Shown here one piece after another: positions 18,326-25,706 of a stretch of 51,410 nucleotides of DNA. Position numbers and translations under genes: made by a program. The notes below the pieces were generated by a model. The model saw only the letters and a list, made by a program, of their open reading frames with translations, was not told the origin of the DNA and did no database searches. Source of the DNA: Candidatus Binatia bacterium (GTDB lineage: Bacteria; Desulfobacterota; Binatia; HRBIN30); NCBI GenBank assembly GCA_023150935.1, contig JAKLJW010000035.1:7747-59156 (forward strand). The letters are read 5' to 3'. Position 1 is the stretch's first letter; each line of letters opens with the position of its first letter.

Positions 18326-18388
18326 GGGAGGGCGAGGCTCCCGCCGAGCCGTGTTCTGATGGCGGCCCCGCGGGAGCCTCGCCCTCCC
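18326..18388. terminator. Long inverted repeat between convergent genes; likely bidirectional terminator
   Basis: The 19-base arm GGGAGGGCGAGGCTCCCGC (18326-18344) pairs perfectly with 18370-18388, separated by 25 bases. It lies between the ends of the convergent ATPase and GT9 genes, where a two-way terminator is expected. No T-run follows, so termination may be Rho-assisted. A diverged single arm of the same repeat is inside the N-terminal part of the GT2 gene (about 16949-16986), so this is also a dispersed repeat family. Confidence 0.55.
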
Positions 18389-18404
18389 GCGACGAAACGT
18401 GCCG

Positions 18405-19478
18405 TCACCCTATTCCCCCTCCCGCGGAATCGCGGGAGAGAGGACGCGGATGGGCACGCCGATCGAGGAGCGCATGCGCGGCCTCGACCACAGCATCCAC
18501 TCGCACCGCGGCGAGATCTTGCGGATCGGCCGGCGCGGCCGGGAACAAGGCTGCCTGCCGCGGATCGTCGCTGTCGACCCAGACCAGATGGTCGCCGCGC
18601 TTGATTACCGTCACCGTCGGGCAGCCCACCGCCGCGGCGATGTGCTTCGGCCCGCCGTCGTTGCCGATCCACAGATCGCAAAGCTCGTACAGGGCACCCA
18701 GTTGCGCCAGCGTCGTCGGCCCGTAGTCCCACAGTGCCGGCGCAGATCGCATCTTCTCGACGACCCCTCGCACCTGCTCGATCTGGCCGGGGCCGTTGGT
18801 CAACACCACCTGCGCGCGGTCGCGCTCGGCCAACTCGTCGGCCAGCGCCGCGAAGTACCGGTCGGGCCACCGCTTGCGCGGCGCCTTGGCGACCACCGAC
18901 ATCGCAACCACCGGCCGCTCCGACCGCAGCCTCGCGCCGGCCATGACACCGGCCGCCCAGACGCGGTCGTCGTCGGTCACCGGCAGAGCGAGTCGCACGC
19001 CGTCCGCCGCGGGAACGCCGACCGCCGCCGCGACCCGCAACGCCTTGCGCGCGAAATACACGGGATCGTCCCAGCCATCGACGAGATGGGTGTAAAACGC
19101 GTCGCGCACCCAGCGTTTACGCCACCCCACCCGCACCGGCGCCAGCGTCGCAAAAGCCCACGCCGCCGTGCGCGAACTGGCTTGCAGGTCGAAGACCGCG
19201 TCGTAACGCCGCCGGCGACAGGCCGCCGCCCATTCCACCCAGGCGCGCAAACCGCCGTGCGCCGGCACGAGCCGATCGATGTGCGCGTTGCCGCGCAGGG
19301 CGGCGTCGAACTCCGGCTGCACGAGGACGTCGATTTCCGCCGCCGGCAGCGCGACGCGAAGAGCCCGCAGCACCGGCGTAGTCAGGAGTGTGTCTCCCAA
19401 TCGACGCAAGCGGATCGCCAGGATGCGGCGCGTTGACAACGGCAGCCTGTCGACGGCCTCCACACCCCGCTCCTTCAT
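18405..19478 (-). CDS. GT9 heptosyltransferase-family glycosyltransferase
   Basis: A 357-residue GT9 family member. Seen: ILAIRLRRLGDTLLTTPVL at the N-terminus, DVLVQPEFDAAL, YDAVFDLQASSRT (acidic residue of the acceptor side), KRWPDRYFAAL, and GNDGGPKHIAAAVGCPTVTV for nucleotide-sugar binding. It likely adds heptose or a related sugar to LPS core. The ATG at 19478 overlaps the previous stop (ATGA), with GGAGG just upstream inside that gene, so translation is coupled. It is the last gene of the second glycan operon. The C-terminal tail is translated from a hairpin repeat (18419-18438), suggesting the original end was replaced. Confidence 0.85.
   Translation of the reverse strand: MKERGVEAVDRLPLSTRRILAIRLRRLGDTLLTTPVLRALRVALPAAEIDVLVQPEFDAALRGNAHIDRLVPAHGGLRAWVEWAAACRRRRYDAVFDLQASSRTAAWAFATLAPVRVGWRKRWVRDAFYTHLVDGWDDPVYFARKALRVAAAVGVPAADGVRLALPVTDDDRVWAAGVMAGARLRSERPVVAMSVVAKAPRKRWPDRYFAALADELAERDRAQVVLTNGPGQIEQVRGVVEKMRSAPALWDYGPTTLAQLGALYELCDLWIGNDGGPKHIAAAVGCPTVTVIKRGDHLVWVDSDDPRQAALFPAAPADPQDLAAVRVDAVVEAAHALLDRRAHPRPLSRDSAGGGIG
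18419..18438. repeat. Short perfect hairpin within the 3' end of the GT9 gene
   Basis: CTCCCGCG (18419-18426) and CGCGGGAG (18431-18438) flank a GAAT loop. It encodes part of the protein tail (RPLSRDSAGG). I recall hairpins of this CTCCCGC..GCGGGAG form as common intergenic repeats in GC-rich genomes. Confidence 0.6.
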
Positions 19479-20362
19479 TCCTCCGGAATGCGATTCTGCC
19501 ACCACAATCGGCGAATCTCGTCTTCACCCCAGTACTGGCGGAGAGGCACGAACTGCTCCGTCGGAATCGGTTCCCAGTCCCGCTTCACGGAGTAGCGGAT
19601 GAAATGATGCGCGTACGTGTCGAGTGCAATCTGCGGCAGCGGCACCGTCGGGTCCTGTTCGTGAAGCCTGGCCAGGGTCAGGTACAGGTGCCAATCCGCC
19701 GACTGAAAGCGCTCGTCCCAGATCTCCGGCACGCGCCGCAACAGCGCGCGGTGCATCGCGACGACGCTGCCGTTGATGCCGGGGATCGTTCGTGGGCCCC
19801 GCTCGGGTGACGGCGACGAGAAGTAATCCAACCTGCCGTACATCTTGCGGACCATCCACCACAGCCGCGCCCCTTCGGAACGAAACAGCAGCGTCTTCCA
19901 GATGCGCGATAGGAAAACGATCCGCTTCCAGCGCCGCATAAGCCGGCTCATCGCGCGACGCGTCGGCTGCGCCTCCTGACCCGACGGGCTGACCACAAGC
20001 AGCGGGTTTTCGCGGAGGAGCGCCTCGATCGGAATGTGCCACCCGCGCGGCAGCCAGATGTCGTTATTGAAGAAGCAAAGGATTTCCGCGCCGGCGTGAC
20101 GAATGCCCTGGTTCTGCGACGCCGGGTAAGACTGGTTCGCCTCGTTGCGCACGTAGACGACGGAACGGCCCGCCCCCAGCGGACGCTGCGCCAGATCGGC
20201 GAAGAACCTCTCCGAGCCGTCGGTCGAGTGGTTGTCGATGACCACGAGCTCGAACGGCACCAGCGTCTGCTGCGCGAGCATGTTCCAGTAGAACCGGTTC
20301 ATGGGCAGTGCGTTGTGGATCGCCGTAACGACCGAGAGTGTCGGGTTGGTAGTCATGGGCAT
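19475..20362 (-). CDS. GT2 family glycosyltransferase
   Basis: A 295-residue GT-A glycosyltransferase. The N-terminal Rossmann-like part has LSVVTAIHNA, FELVVIDNHSTDGS and NQGIRHAGAEILCFFNNDIW, where NND is the metal-binding DxD equivalent. A downstream GINGSVVAMHRALL motif and ERFQSADWHLYL fit the acceptor half. It probably acts on the cytoplasmic side in surface glycan assembly. Third gene of a four-gene operon; its stop overlaps the GT9 start by four bases. The ATG at 20356 is an equally good start. Confidence 0.85.
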   Translation of the reverse strand: MPMTTNPTLSVVTAIHNALPMNRFYWNMLAQQTLVPFELVVIDNHSTDGSERFFADLAQRPLGAGRSVVYVRNEANQSYPASQNQGIRHAGAEILCFFNNDIWLPRGWHIPIEALLRENPLLVVSPSGQEAQPTRRAMSRLMRRWKRIVFLSRIWKTLLFRSEGARLWWMVRKMYGRLDYFSSPSPERGPRTIPGINGSVVAMHRALLRRVPEIWDERFQSADWHLYLTLARLHEQDPTVPLPQIALDTYAHHFIRYSVKRDWEPIPTEQFVPLRQYWGEDEIRRLWWQNRIPEE

Positions 20363-20452
20363 CCCGGCTTTTCAGCAATCACGACGGGCAGCGGTCGGCA
20401 AGAGGAGGAGTGCGCACTGCATCTGGAGGACGGGGGTCAAGAGCCTCGGTCC

Positions 20453-21364
20453 CTAACATCGTAAAGACCCGACACCCCGGGTCTCCGTCAGCCGCAGCTT
20501 GAGAATTTCGGCGTGCCGGATGGCGCGGCCGCGAGCGTGCTCGCGGGCGCGTGGGCGCCCGAGCATGCTTGCCAGGCCGAACGCGACGAGGGCCTCGAGC
20601 AACCGCGGTGCACTACGACGCCACAGACGCGGGCTCATCCGGTAGGCGCTGCGCGCCGCCACCCGACAGTGGTGCCGGAAATAATCGAGGGTCAGACGCG
20701 ACGGATCGACGGCATGGTAAACCGCTGTGCCGGGCATGTACCCGATGCGGAAACCGGCCGCGAGCAGGCGGCGCGCGAGATCGATGTCCTCCCAGCCACC
20801 TTGCGCACCCGGCCCCAGGCGCTCGTCGAACCCGCCGATGGCCTCGAATATCCGGCGCCGCACGACCATGTTGCCGCCGTAAAGCGTATCCATGTCGTGT
20901 ACCGCCGGCCCGCCGTCGAAGAACGCGATCGTCCGGTACCAGTCGAGCCGCTCGCGCAAGACCGGATCGGTGAACGACGGCGGGGGTAGCACGCTGCCGA
21001 CGCCGGCGTCGTACTCCGGGCGTGCGCCGCAGAACGCCAGAAGGCTCCGCACCCACTCCGGAGTCACCACCTCGTCGTCGTCGACAAACGCCAGCAGCGG
21101 CGCCGTACTGCGCTCGAGCGCACGGTTGAGGGCCCGGGCCTTGCCGGGTTCGTCGATGCGCACGGACACCCGCTCGGGCAGCGCCGCACTCCACGCCGCC
21201 AGCAGCGCAGGAGTGTCGTCTCCCGAGCCGTTGTCGGCAACGATCACCTGTACGGGCGAACCCGAAACGACCGCCGCGGCGTCGATGCTCCGCAGCAGCT
21301 CCGCCAGTAACGCGCTCCGATTGCGGCTCGCCACGAGCACCGAGAGCGGCGAACCTCCGCTCAT
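20453..21364 (-). CDS. GT2 family glycosyltransferase
   Basis: A 303-residue GT2 enzyme. LSVLVASRNRSALL starts the fold. VQVIVADNGSGDDT, KARALNRALERS and LLAFVDDDEVV (DDD metal site near residue 95) follow, then GGNMVVRRRIFEAIGGFDE and the ED motif in GWEDIDLARRLL, typical of rhamnosyl- or galactosyl-type transferases. The ATG at 21364 overlaps the upstream gene's TGA (ATGA). A 90-bp gap separates it from the next gene of the operon. Donor and acceptor are unknown. Confidence 0.88.
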   Translation of the reverse strand: MSGGSPLSVLVASRNRSALLAELLRSIDAAAVVSGSPVQVIVADNGSGDDTPALLAAWSAALPERVSVRIDEPGKARALNRALERSTAPLLAFVDDDEVVTPEWVRSLLAFCGARPEYDAGVGSVLPPPSFTDPVLRERLDWYRTIAFFDGGPAVHDMDTLYGGNMVVRRRIFEAIGGFDERLGPGAQGGWEDIDLARRLLAAGFRIGYMPGTAVYHAVDPSRLTLDYFRHHCRVAARSAYRMSPRLWRRSAPRLLEALVAFGLASMLGRPRAREHARGRAIRHAEILKLRLTETRGVGSLRC

Positions 21365-22797
21365 CTCACGCCCCGGCGCGTCGCCACCACGTACTCGCCG
21401 ACCGTCCGTTCACTCTCGAAACCGCGCGGTACGGTTTGCGCCGCCGGCTGCACGATCCACTGCGCGTCGCCAGGCACCTGCGTCCCGGCGACGAACGCGA
21501 CCTGTCGGTCGCGCGCTACGGCCAGCATCCCTGCCACGCAATCGCGCGTGCCGACCGCTGCTACCGGTCCGGCCTCCGGGGGGATGGCAGCGGCAAGTGC
21601 CTCGACTGCGGGCCACTCGGCGTGGCAAGCGCGCACGCCCGGAACTTCCTTGACCCAGAACACGGTCGCTGCCAGGGCGTGCGCCACGACGAGCAGCGCC
21701 AGCGCGACCAGCCCATGTCGCCATCGGCCCAGCACGGTCCACAGGCAACCCGCCAACACGGGCAGCACCGGCAGCAGAAACCGCGTATCCTCGTCGAACG
21801 GCCACAGGACATGCAGGCCAACGTATAGTGGCAGACCCCACATCAAGAGGTCAGGCTTATCTCTGAGTCGCCGGCTCCAGCCGACCAGAACCGCGAGGGC
21901 CAGCGGGCCGTACAGGAGCAGGTTCGGATCGCCCCATTGGCGCCGCTTCGAGTGTGCCTTTAACATCCCGGGCAACAGCAGCCGGCCCACGTTGAGAACC
22001 TGCAGATAGACCCCCTGGCTAACCTGCCGCACGAGATGTCCCTGCGCGCCCAGCAACTGCCTGAAGTACGTCGGCTTATTCGAGGCCGTTGCGGTCTGCG
22101 CCTCGCGGTCGCGGTTCATGACCTCGCGCACCGTGAGCATTGGCGGGACCATGACGATCCCTGCCAGCAGGAGAGCCACCCCCCAACGCAACGCCCCCCG
22201 CCACGCCTGGGCCATCATCATCGCGGCGCAGCCGAGGGCGAACATCACGCCGGCGGGTCGAATTGCGCCGGCGGCCGCAAGCACCGCGCTGCCGAGCGTG
22301 GCCCGCAACAGCGGCGGGCGGCGGCATTCCCGGCCGAGAGCGCCGTCGAGGATGTTCGCGGCCCATACCAACGCGGCCATAAACGCCATCTCGCTGACCG
22401 GCCGGCGCAGGTACAGCCAGAGGCTGGTGTTCGTCATGACAAATGCCGTCAGCAGTACGGCCGCCCCCGGCCAGTTGGCTCGCATCCAGCGATAGATTCC
22501 GACCATGGACAACACCGCCAGAAGCCAGTGCAGTATCGAAATAGCGAGGAGCGGTCGCGGCCCGAGAAGGAAGAGCGGACTGATCAGCAGGGGATACCCC
22601 GGCGAGAAGTACAGATGCGGACTACCGAAGCGCCGCATGGTGCCCGTCTCCGCCAGGCTGCGGGCCATCGACAGGTACGCCGCCGAGTCCGGCGTGGGGA
22701 ACCACCACGGACCGATCTGCAACGCCAGCACCGCCGCCAGCAACGCGAGCCAGCGTAACGGGGAATCGTCCAGTCGATACAACCACGCCTTCGTCAT
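21361..22797 (-). CDS. GT39-like polytopic membrane glycosyltransferase
   Basis: A 478-residue membrane protein with about ten hydrophobic segments and a short soluble C-terminus. The first extracytoplasmic loop has TPDSAAYLSMARSLAETG (Asp near residue 35) and FSPGYPLLISP, as in dolichyl-phosphate-mannose-protein mannosyltransferase-like GT-C enzymes. WPFDEDTRFLLPVLPVL near residue 335 is another family-typical stretch. It likely uses a polyprenyl-phosphate sugar. The ATG at 22797 (MTKAWLYRL) is preferred, since the longer in-frame N-terminus lacks family features. First gene of the second glycan operon. It lacks the PA14-like domain of the 8880-13699 pair. Confidence 0.75.
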   Translation of the reverse strand: MTKAWLYRLDDSPLRWLALLAAVLALQIGPWWFPTPDSAAYLSMARSLAETGTMRRFGSPHLYFSPGYPLLISPLFLLGPRPLLAISILHWLLAVLSMVGIYRWMRANWPGAAVLLTAFVMTNTSLWLYLRRPVSEMAFMAALVWAANILDGALGRECRRPPLLRATLGSAVLAAAGAIRPAGVMFALGCAAMMMAQAWRGALRWGVALLLAGIVMVPPMLTVREVMNRDREAQTATASNKPTYFRQLLGAQGHLVRQVSQGVYLQVLNVGRLLLPGMLKAHSKRRQWGDPNLLLYGPLALAVLVGWSRRLRDKPDLLMWGLPLYVGLHVLWPFDEDTRFLLPVLPVLAGCLWTVLGRWRHGLVALALLVVAHALAATVFWVKEVPGVRACHAEWPAVEALAAAIPPEAGPVAAVGTRDCVAGMLAVARDRQVAFVAGTQVPGDAQWIVQPAAQTVPRGFESERTVGEYVVATRRGVR

Positions 22798-23035
22798 CGG
22801 AATCGTCTCGCGGCGGACACGATCGCAAGAGACCGGCCGCACAGACGCCGGCGCACTGCCCTGACCTTCTTTCCCGTCCGCAACTGTCGATGAATGCCCC
22901 ATCCATCCAAGACTGTCGATGGTTGTACCGGCGGGAGCCGGCTCTAAAGACCGCTGAACTTGCGATCAGGGTTCAGGGGTCGGCTCCGGGCCTCCGGTTG
23001 TTGACTCGTCCTCTGCGCGCCTCGATCATGCTGTC

Positions 23036-23311
23036 GTGACCGACCAGTGGATTCCCGTCCTTAGTCCGGAGGAGATTCGGCGCGAACGCGCCAAAGCGCG
23101 GGCGCTGCGCACTTCGCAGTGGTGGAAACGCCGGATCGCCCAGGGAATCTGTCATTATTGTGGGAAGCAGGTACCGCCGCGCGAGTTGACGATGGACCAC
23201 CTGGTCCCACTCATCCGGGGTGGCCGGTCGAACAAGGGCAACCTCGTGCCGGCCTGCAAGGAGTGCAACACCAGCAAGAAGCACCACCTGGCGTTCGAGT
23301 GGACGCCGTAA
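23036..23311 (+). CDS. HNH endonuclease domain protein
   Basis: A 91-residue protein that is almost entirely an HNH module: zinc-knuckle cysteines CHYC and CKEC frame the catalytic stretch MDHLVPLIRGGRSNKGNLVPA, with the DH pair followed by N. N-terminal residues 1-35 are basic (RRERAKARALR) and could contact DNA. The start is a GTG at 23036; an out-of-frame ATG at 23028 stops at once. Small free-standing HNH proteins of this kind are common in environmental bacteria, with unknown role. It converges on folK with only 6 bp between stops. Confidence 0.85.
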   Translation: MTDQWIPVLSPEEIRRERAKARALRTSQWWKRRIAQGICHYCGKQVPPRELTMDHLVPLIRGGRSNKGNLVPACKECNTSKKHHLAFEWTP

Positions 23312-23317
23312 CCAGGG

Positions 23318-23815
23318 TCAGGTTGGCCGCATCAGGTGGATGCGTTTCCTGTCGCGGGTCGTCGACAACATCTCGGTCACCGTGATGCCGAGCTTGGGGT
23401 GGACCAACTGCGGGGCGACCTCGGCCAGCGGTGCCAGCACGAACTTGCGGTTGGGGATCTCGGGGTGCGGTACCTTGAGGTTACGCTTCTCGATGATGGC
23501 CGCTTCGAAGAGCAGGAGGTCGAGATCGATGACGCGGGCCCCCCAGCGTTTGCCGCTGACCCGCTTGCGACCCATGGCGGTTTCGATGGCGAGGAGTTTT
23601 TTCAGAAGATCCTCGGCGGTCAGCTCGGTCTCGATCTCGATGACGGCGTTTACGAACCAGGTCTTGGCGTCGCCGTGCGGCTCGCTCTCGTACACCGACG
23701 AAACCTTGAGGAGCCGGGTCCGTGGCAGGGCTCGGATCCGCTCGATGGCCGTAGCGCAGTTGACCGCGCGGTCGCCGAGGTTGGAACCGATGCCAATGTA
23801 GGCTCGGTGAGGCAT
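23318..23815 (-). CDS. folK: 2-amino-4-hydroxy-6-hydroxymethyldihydropteridine pyrophosphokinase
   Basis: HPPK of 165 residues, the folate-pathway enzyme that pyrophosphorylates 6-hydroxymethyl-dihydropterin with ATP. Seen: YIGIGSNLGDR at the start, SSVYESEPHG, WFVNAVIEIET, the signature KRWGARVIDLDLLLF with both metal-binding aspartates, VPHPEIPNRKFVLAPLAEVAP. Length is normal. The ATG at 23815 is 9 bases after GGGAG; a GTG at 23821 is less well spaced. No folP or folB is beside it. Confidence 0.95.
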   Translation of the reverse strand: MPHRAYIGIGSNLGDRAVNCATAIERIRALPRTRLLKVSSVYESEPHGDAKTWFVNAVIEIETELTAEDLLKKLLAIETAMGRKRVSGKRWGARVIDLDLLLFEAAIIEKRNLKVPHPEIPNRKFVLAPLAEVAPQLVHPKLGITVTEMLSTTRDRKRIHLMRPT

Positions 23816-24052
23816 CCGCACTCACTCCCGCCCGGCGCCCCGGCCCGATCCCTCGAGCCGCTTCCCGTACACCACCCACGACCGTAGCCGGCCGCATCCG
23901 GCGACGGTTGCGGCCGACTGCCACCCACACAGGTTCATCGTTGGTTTTTCCAAATATCGCGTCTACAGGAAATTGCAATGTTTGGTGCGGATCCCGGACG
24001 CGGCCGGGTTGAGGGCCCAAGACGGCGGTGCTAGCCGGGTAGCCGGGCATGA

Positions 24053-24256
24053 CTTAGTAGTGATGGGCACAATTACGGCGACGTATTCCGTACGACGCTT
24101 CCCGTTCGCCCCGAGTAGCCCCGTTTTCTCAGGGGCGTATCGAGGGGCAGCCTGGCGAGCGGCTTTGCGGCCCCGCCCCTCGATACGCCGCCGAAAAGAT
24201 GGCGCTACTCGGGACGAACGGAATACGTCGCCGGACTAATGAACCGGAGTACTTAG
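24053..24256 (-). mobile_element. ~205-bp non-coding MITE-like element, copy 2
   Basis: Same element as 8680-8884 in opposite orientation, differing at only a few bases. Hairpin units lie at 24108-24148 (inner stem CCCC/GGGG) and 24175-24215. CTTAG direct repeats flank it (24053-24057 and 24252-24256), equal to CTAAG in the orientation of copy 1. The right end lies 15 bases before the next start codon, so the element is now part of that gene's leader or promoter region. Confidence 0.75.
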
Positions 24257-24271
24257 CGAGGAGTTGGAACG

Positions 24272-25438
24272 ATGCAGACCGCAGACCGCCTGAAGGCGAT
24301 TCCCCCTTATCTCTTCATGGAACTGCGCAACAAGATCGCCCGGGCCCGTGCCGCCGGCGTGGACGTCATCAGCCTGGCGATCGGCGACCCGGTCGAGCCG
24401 ACCCCCGCTCCGGTCATCGACGAACTGGCGCGCACCGCTCGGGACCCCGCCAACCACCGCTACCCGACGGACGAGGAGAAGGGCATGCTCGCCTTCCGCG
24501 AGGCGGTCGCCCGCTGGTACGCCGACCGTTACGGCGTGGACGTCGACCCCGGCAAGGAAATCCTCGCCCTGATCGGCTCGAAGGAAGGCTGCCACCACTT
24601 CGTACTGGCGCGAGTGAATCCTAGCGACCCGGTGCTCATGACCGACCCGGGCTACCCGGCGTACCGGGCCAGCATATTGATGGCCGGAGGCGAGCCGGTG
24701 AACGTGCCGATCCTGCCCGAGCACGGCTACTTGCCGCGGCTCGCCGACATCCCCAGCGAAGTTGCCCGCCGAGCCAGCGCGATGTTTCTCAACTACCCGA
24801 ACAACCCGACCGGCGCCACCGCGACCGTGCCCTTTCTCCGCGACCTGGTCGACTTTGCCCGGCAGTATGACATCGCTATCTGTTACGACAACCCGTACAG
24901 CGAGGTCGTCTTCGACGGCGAACGGCCGCTGAGTTTCCTGTCCGTGCCCGGCGCAAAGGAGGTTGGGGTCGAACTGAACTCGCTCTCCAAGCCGTTCAAC
25001 ATGACCGGCTGGCGGCTCGGCATGGCCCTCGGCAACCCCGACCTGATCGCCGCCATTTCGCAGGTGAAGGAAAACACCGACTCGGGAGTGTTCAACGCCA
25101 TCCAGTACGCGGGCATTGCGGCGTTGAACCGCTGTAGCGACAACATCGCCCTGATGCTGGCGATTTACGCCCGCCGGCGCCAGGTCGTCCTTGACACTCT
25201 GCGCGACGTCGGTATCCGGTTCACCCCGAACAAGGGCACATTTTATCTGTGGGTCCCCACGCCGAGAGGGCAGTCGAGTATCGAGTTCGCCACCCATCTG
25301 TTCGAAAAGGCGCATATCGTCGTCGCCGCGGGCACGGCTTACGGCCCGCACGGCGAAGGCTTCGTACGCTTCTCGCTGACGATCGGCGACGACCGACTGG
25401 CGGAAGCGATGCGGCGATTGCGGGCGGCGGTGGCTTAG
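24272..25438 (+). CDS. dapL: PLP-dependent aminotransferase, LL-diaminopimelate aminotransferase type
   Basis: A 388-residue fold-type I aminotransferase resembling LL-DAP aminotransferase, which makes LL-diaminopimelate from tetrahydrodipicolinate and glutamate for lysine and peptidoglycan. Seen: RLKAIPPYLFMEL at the N-terminus, ISLAIGDPVEPTP, HRYPTDEEKG, IGSKEGCHHF, LNYPNNPTGA, YDNPYSEV, the PLP lysine in SLSKPFNMTGWRLG and a C-terminal FVRFSLT arginine. GAGGAG precedes the ATG. Specificity within this subgroup cannot be fixed by eye, and an aspartate or alanine aminotransferase role is possible. It is distinct from the AlaA-type protein at 4720-5958. A MITE-like element ends 15 bp upstream. 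Confidence 0.8.
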   Translation: MQTADRLKAIPPYLFMELRNKIARARAAGVDVISLAIGDPVEPTPAPVIDELARTARDPANHRYPTDEEKGMLAFREAVARWYADRYGVDVDPGKEILALIGSKEGCHHFVLARVNPSDPVLMTDPGYPAYRASILMAGGEPVNVPILPEHGYLPRLADIPSEVARRASAMFLNYPNNPTGATATVPFLRDLVDFARQYDIAICYDNPYSEVVFDGERPLSFLSVPGAKEVGVELNSLSKPFNMTGWRLGMALGNPDLIAAISQVKENTDSGVFNAIQYAGIAALNRCSDNIALMLAIYARRRQVVLDTLRDVGIRFTPNKGTFYLWVPTPRGQSSIEFATHLFEKAHIVVAAGTAYGPHGEGFVRFSLTIGDDRLAEAMRRLRAAVA

Positions 25439-25451
25439 GGTGTGACGGTAA

Positions 25452-25541
25452 CGGAGAGGGAGGGATTCGAACCCTCGGTAGAGCTTTTGGCCCTACACGC
25501 GCTTAGCAGGCGCGCGCCTTCGACCACTCGGCCACCTCTCC
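25452..25541 (-). tRNA. tRNA-Ser (anticodon GCT)
   Basis: Minus-strand cloverleaf with acceptor GGAGAGG/CCTCTCC, anticodon stem CGCGC/GCGCG around CTGCTAA (anticodon GCT), a long class II variable arm, T loop TTCGAAT and discriminator G. CCA is not encoded. It lies 13 bp after the aminotransferase stop, on the opposite strand. Confidence 0.95.
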
Positions 25542-25706
25542 AAACGCATGAAACCTTGCAGTTCCTAAGCAAAGACCCGGGCGAATGCAATCCGCCGGCG
25601 GGCCCCCGCAGGCTTCCGCGGGTGCGCGGATTAGTTTAAGACCGTTGAGACCGGCGCACTGGTCCTGTGCAAGGTGGCGCGGCGGCGCGTCCGATGGAGG
25701 GGAGAC

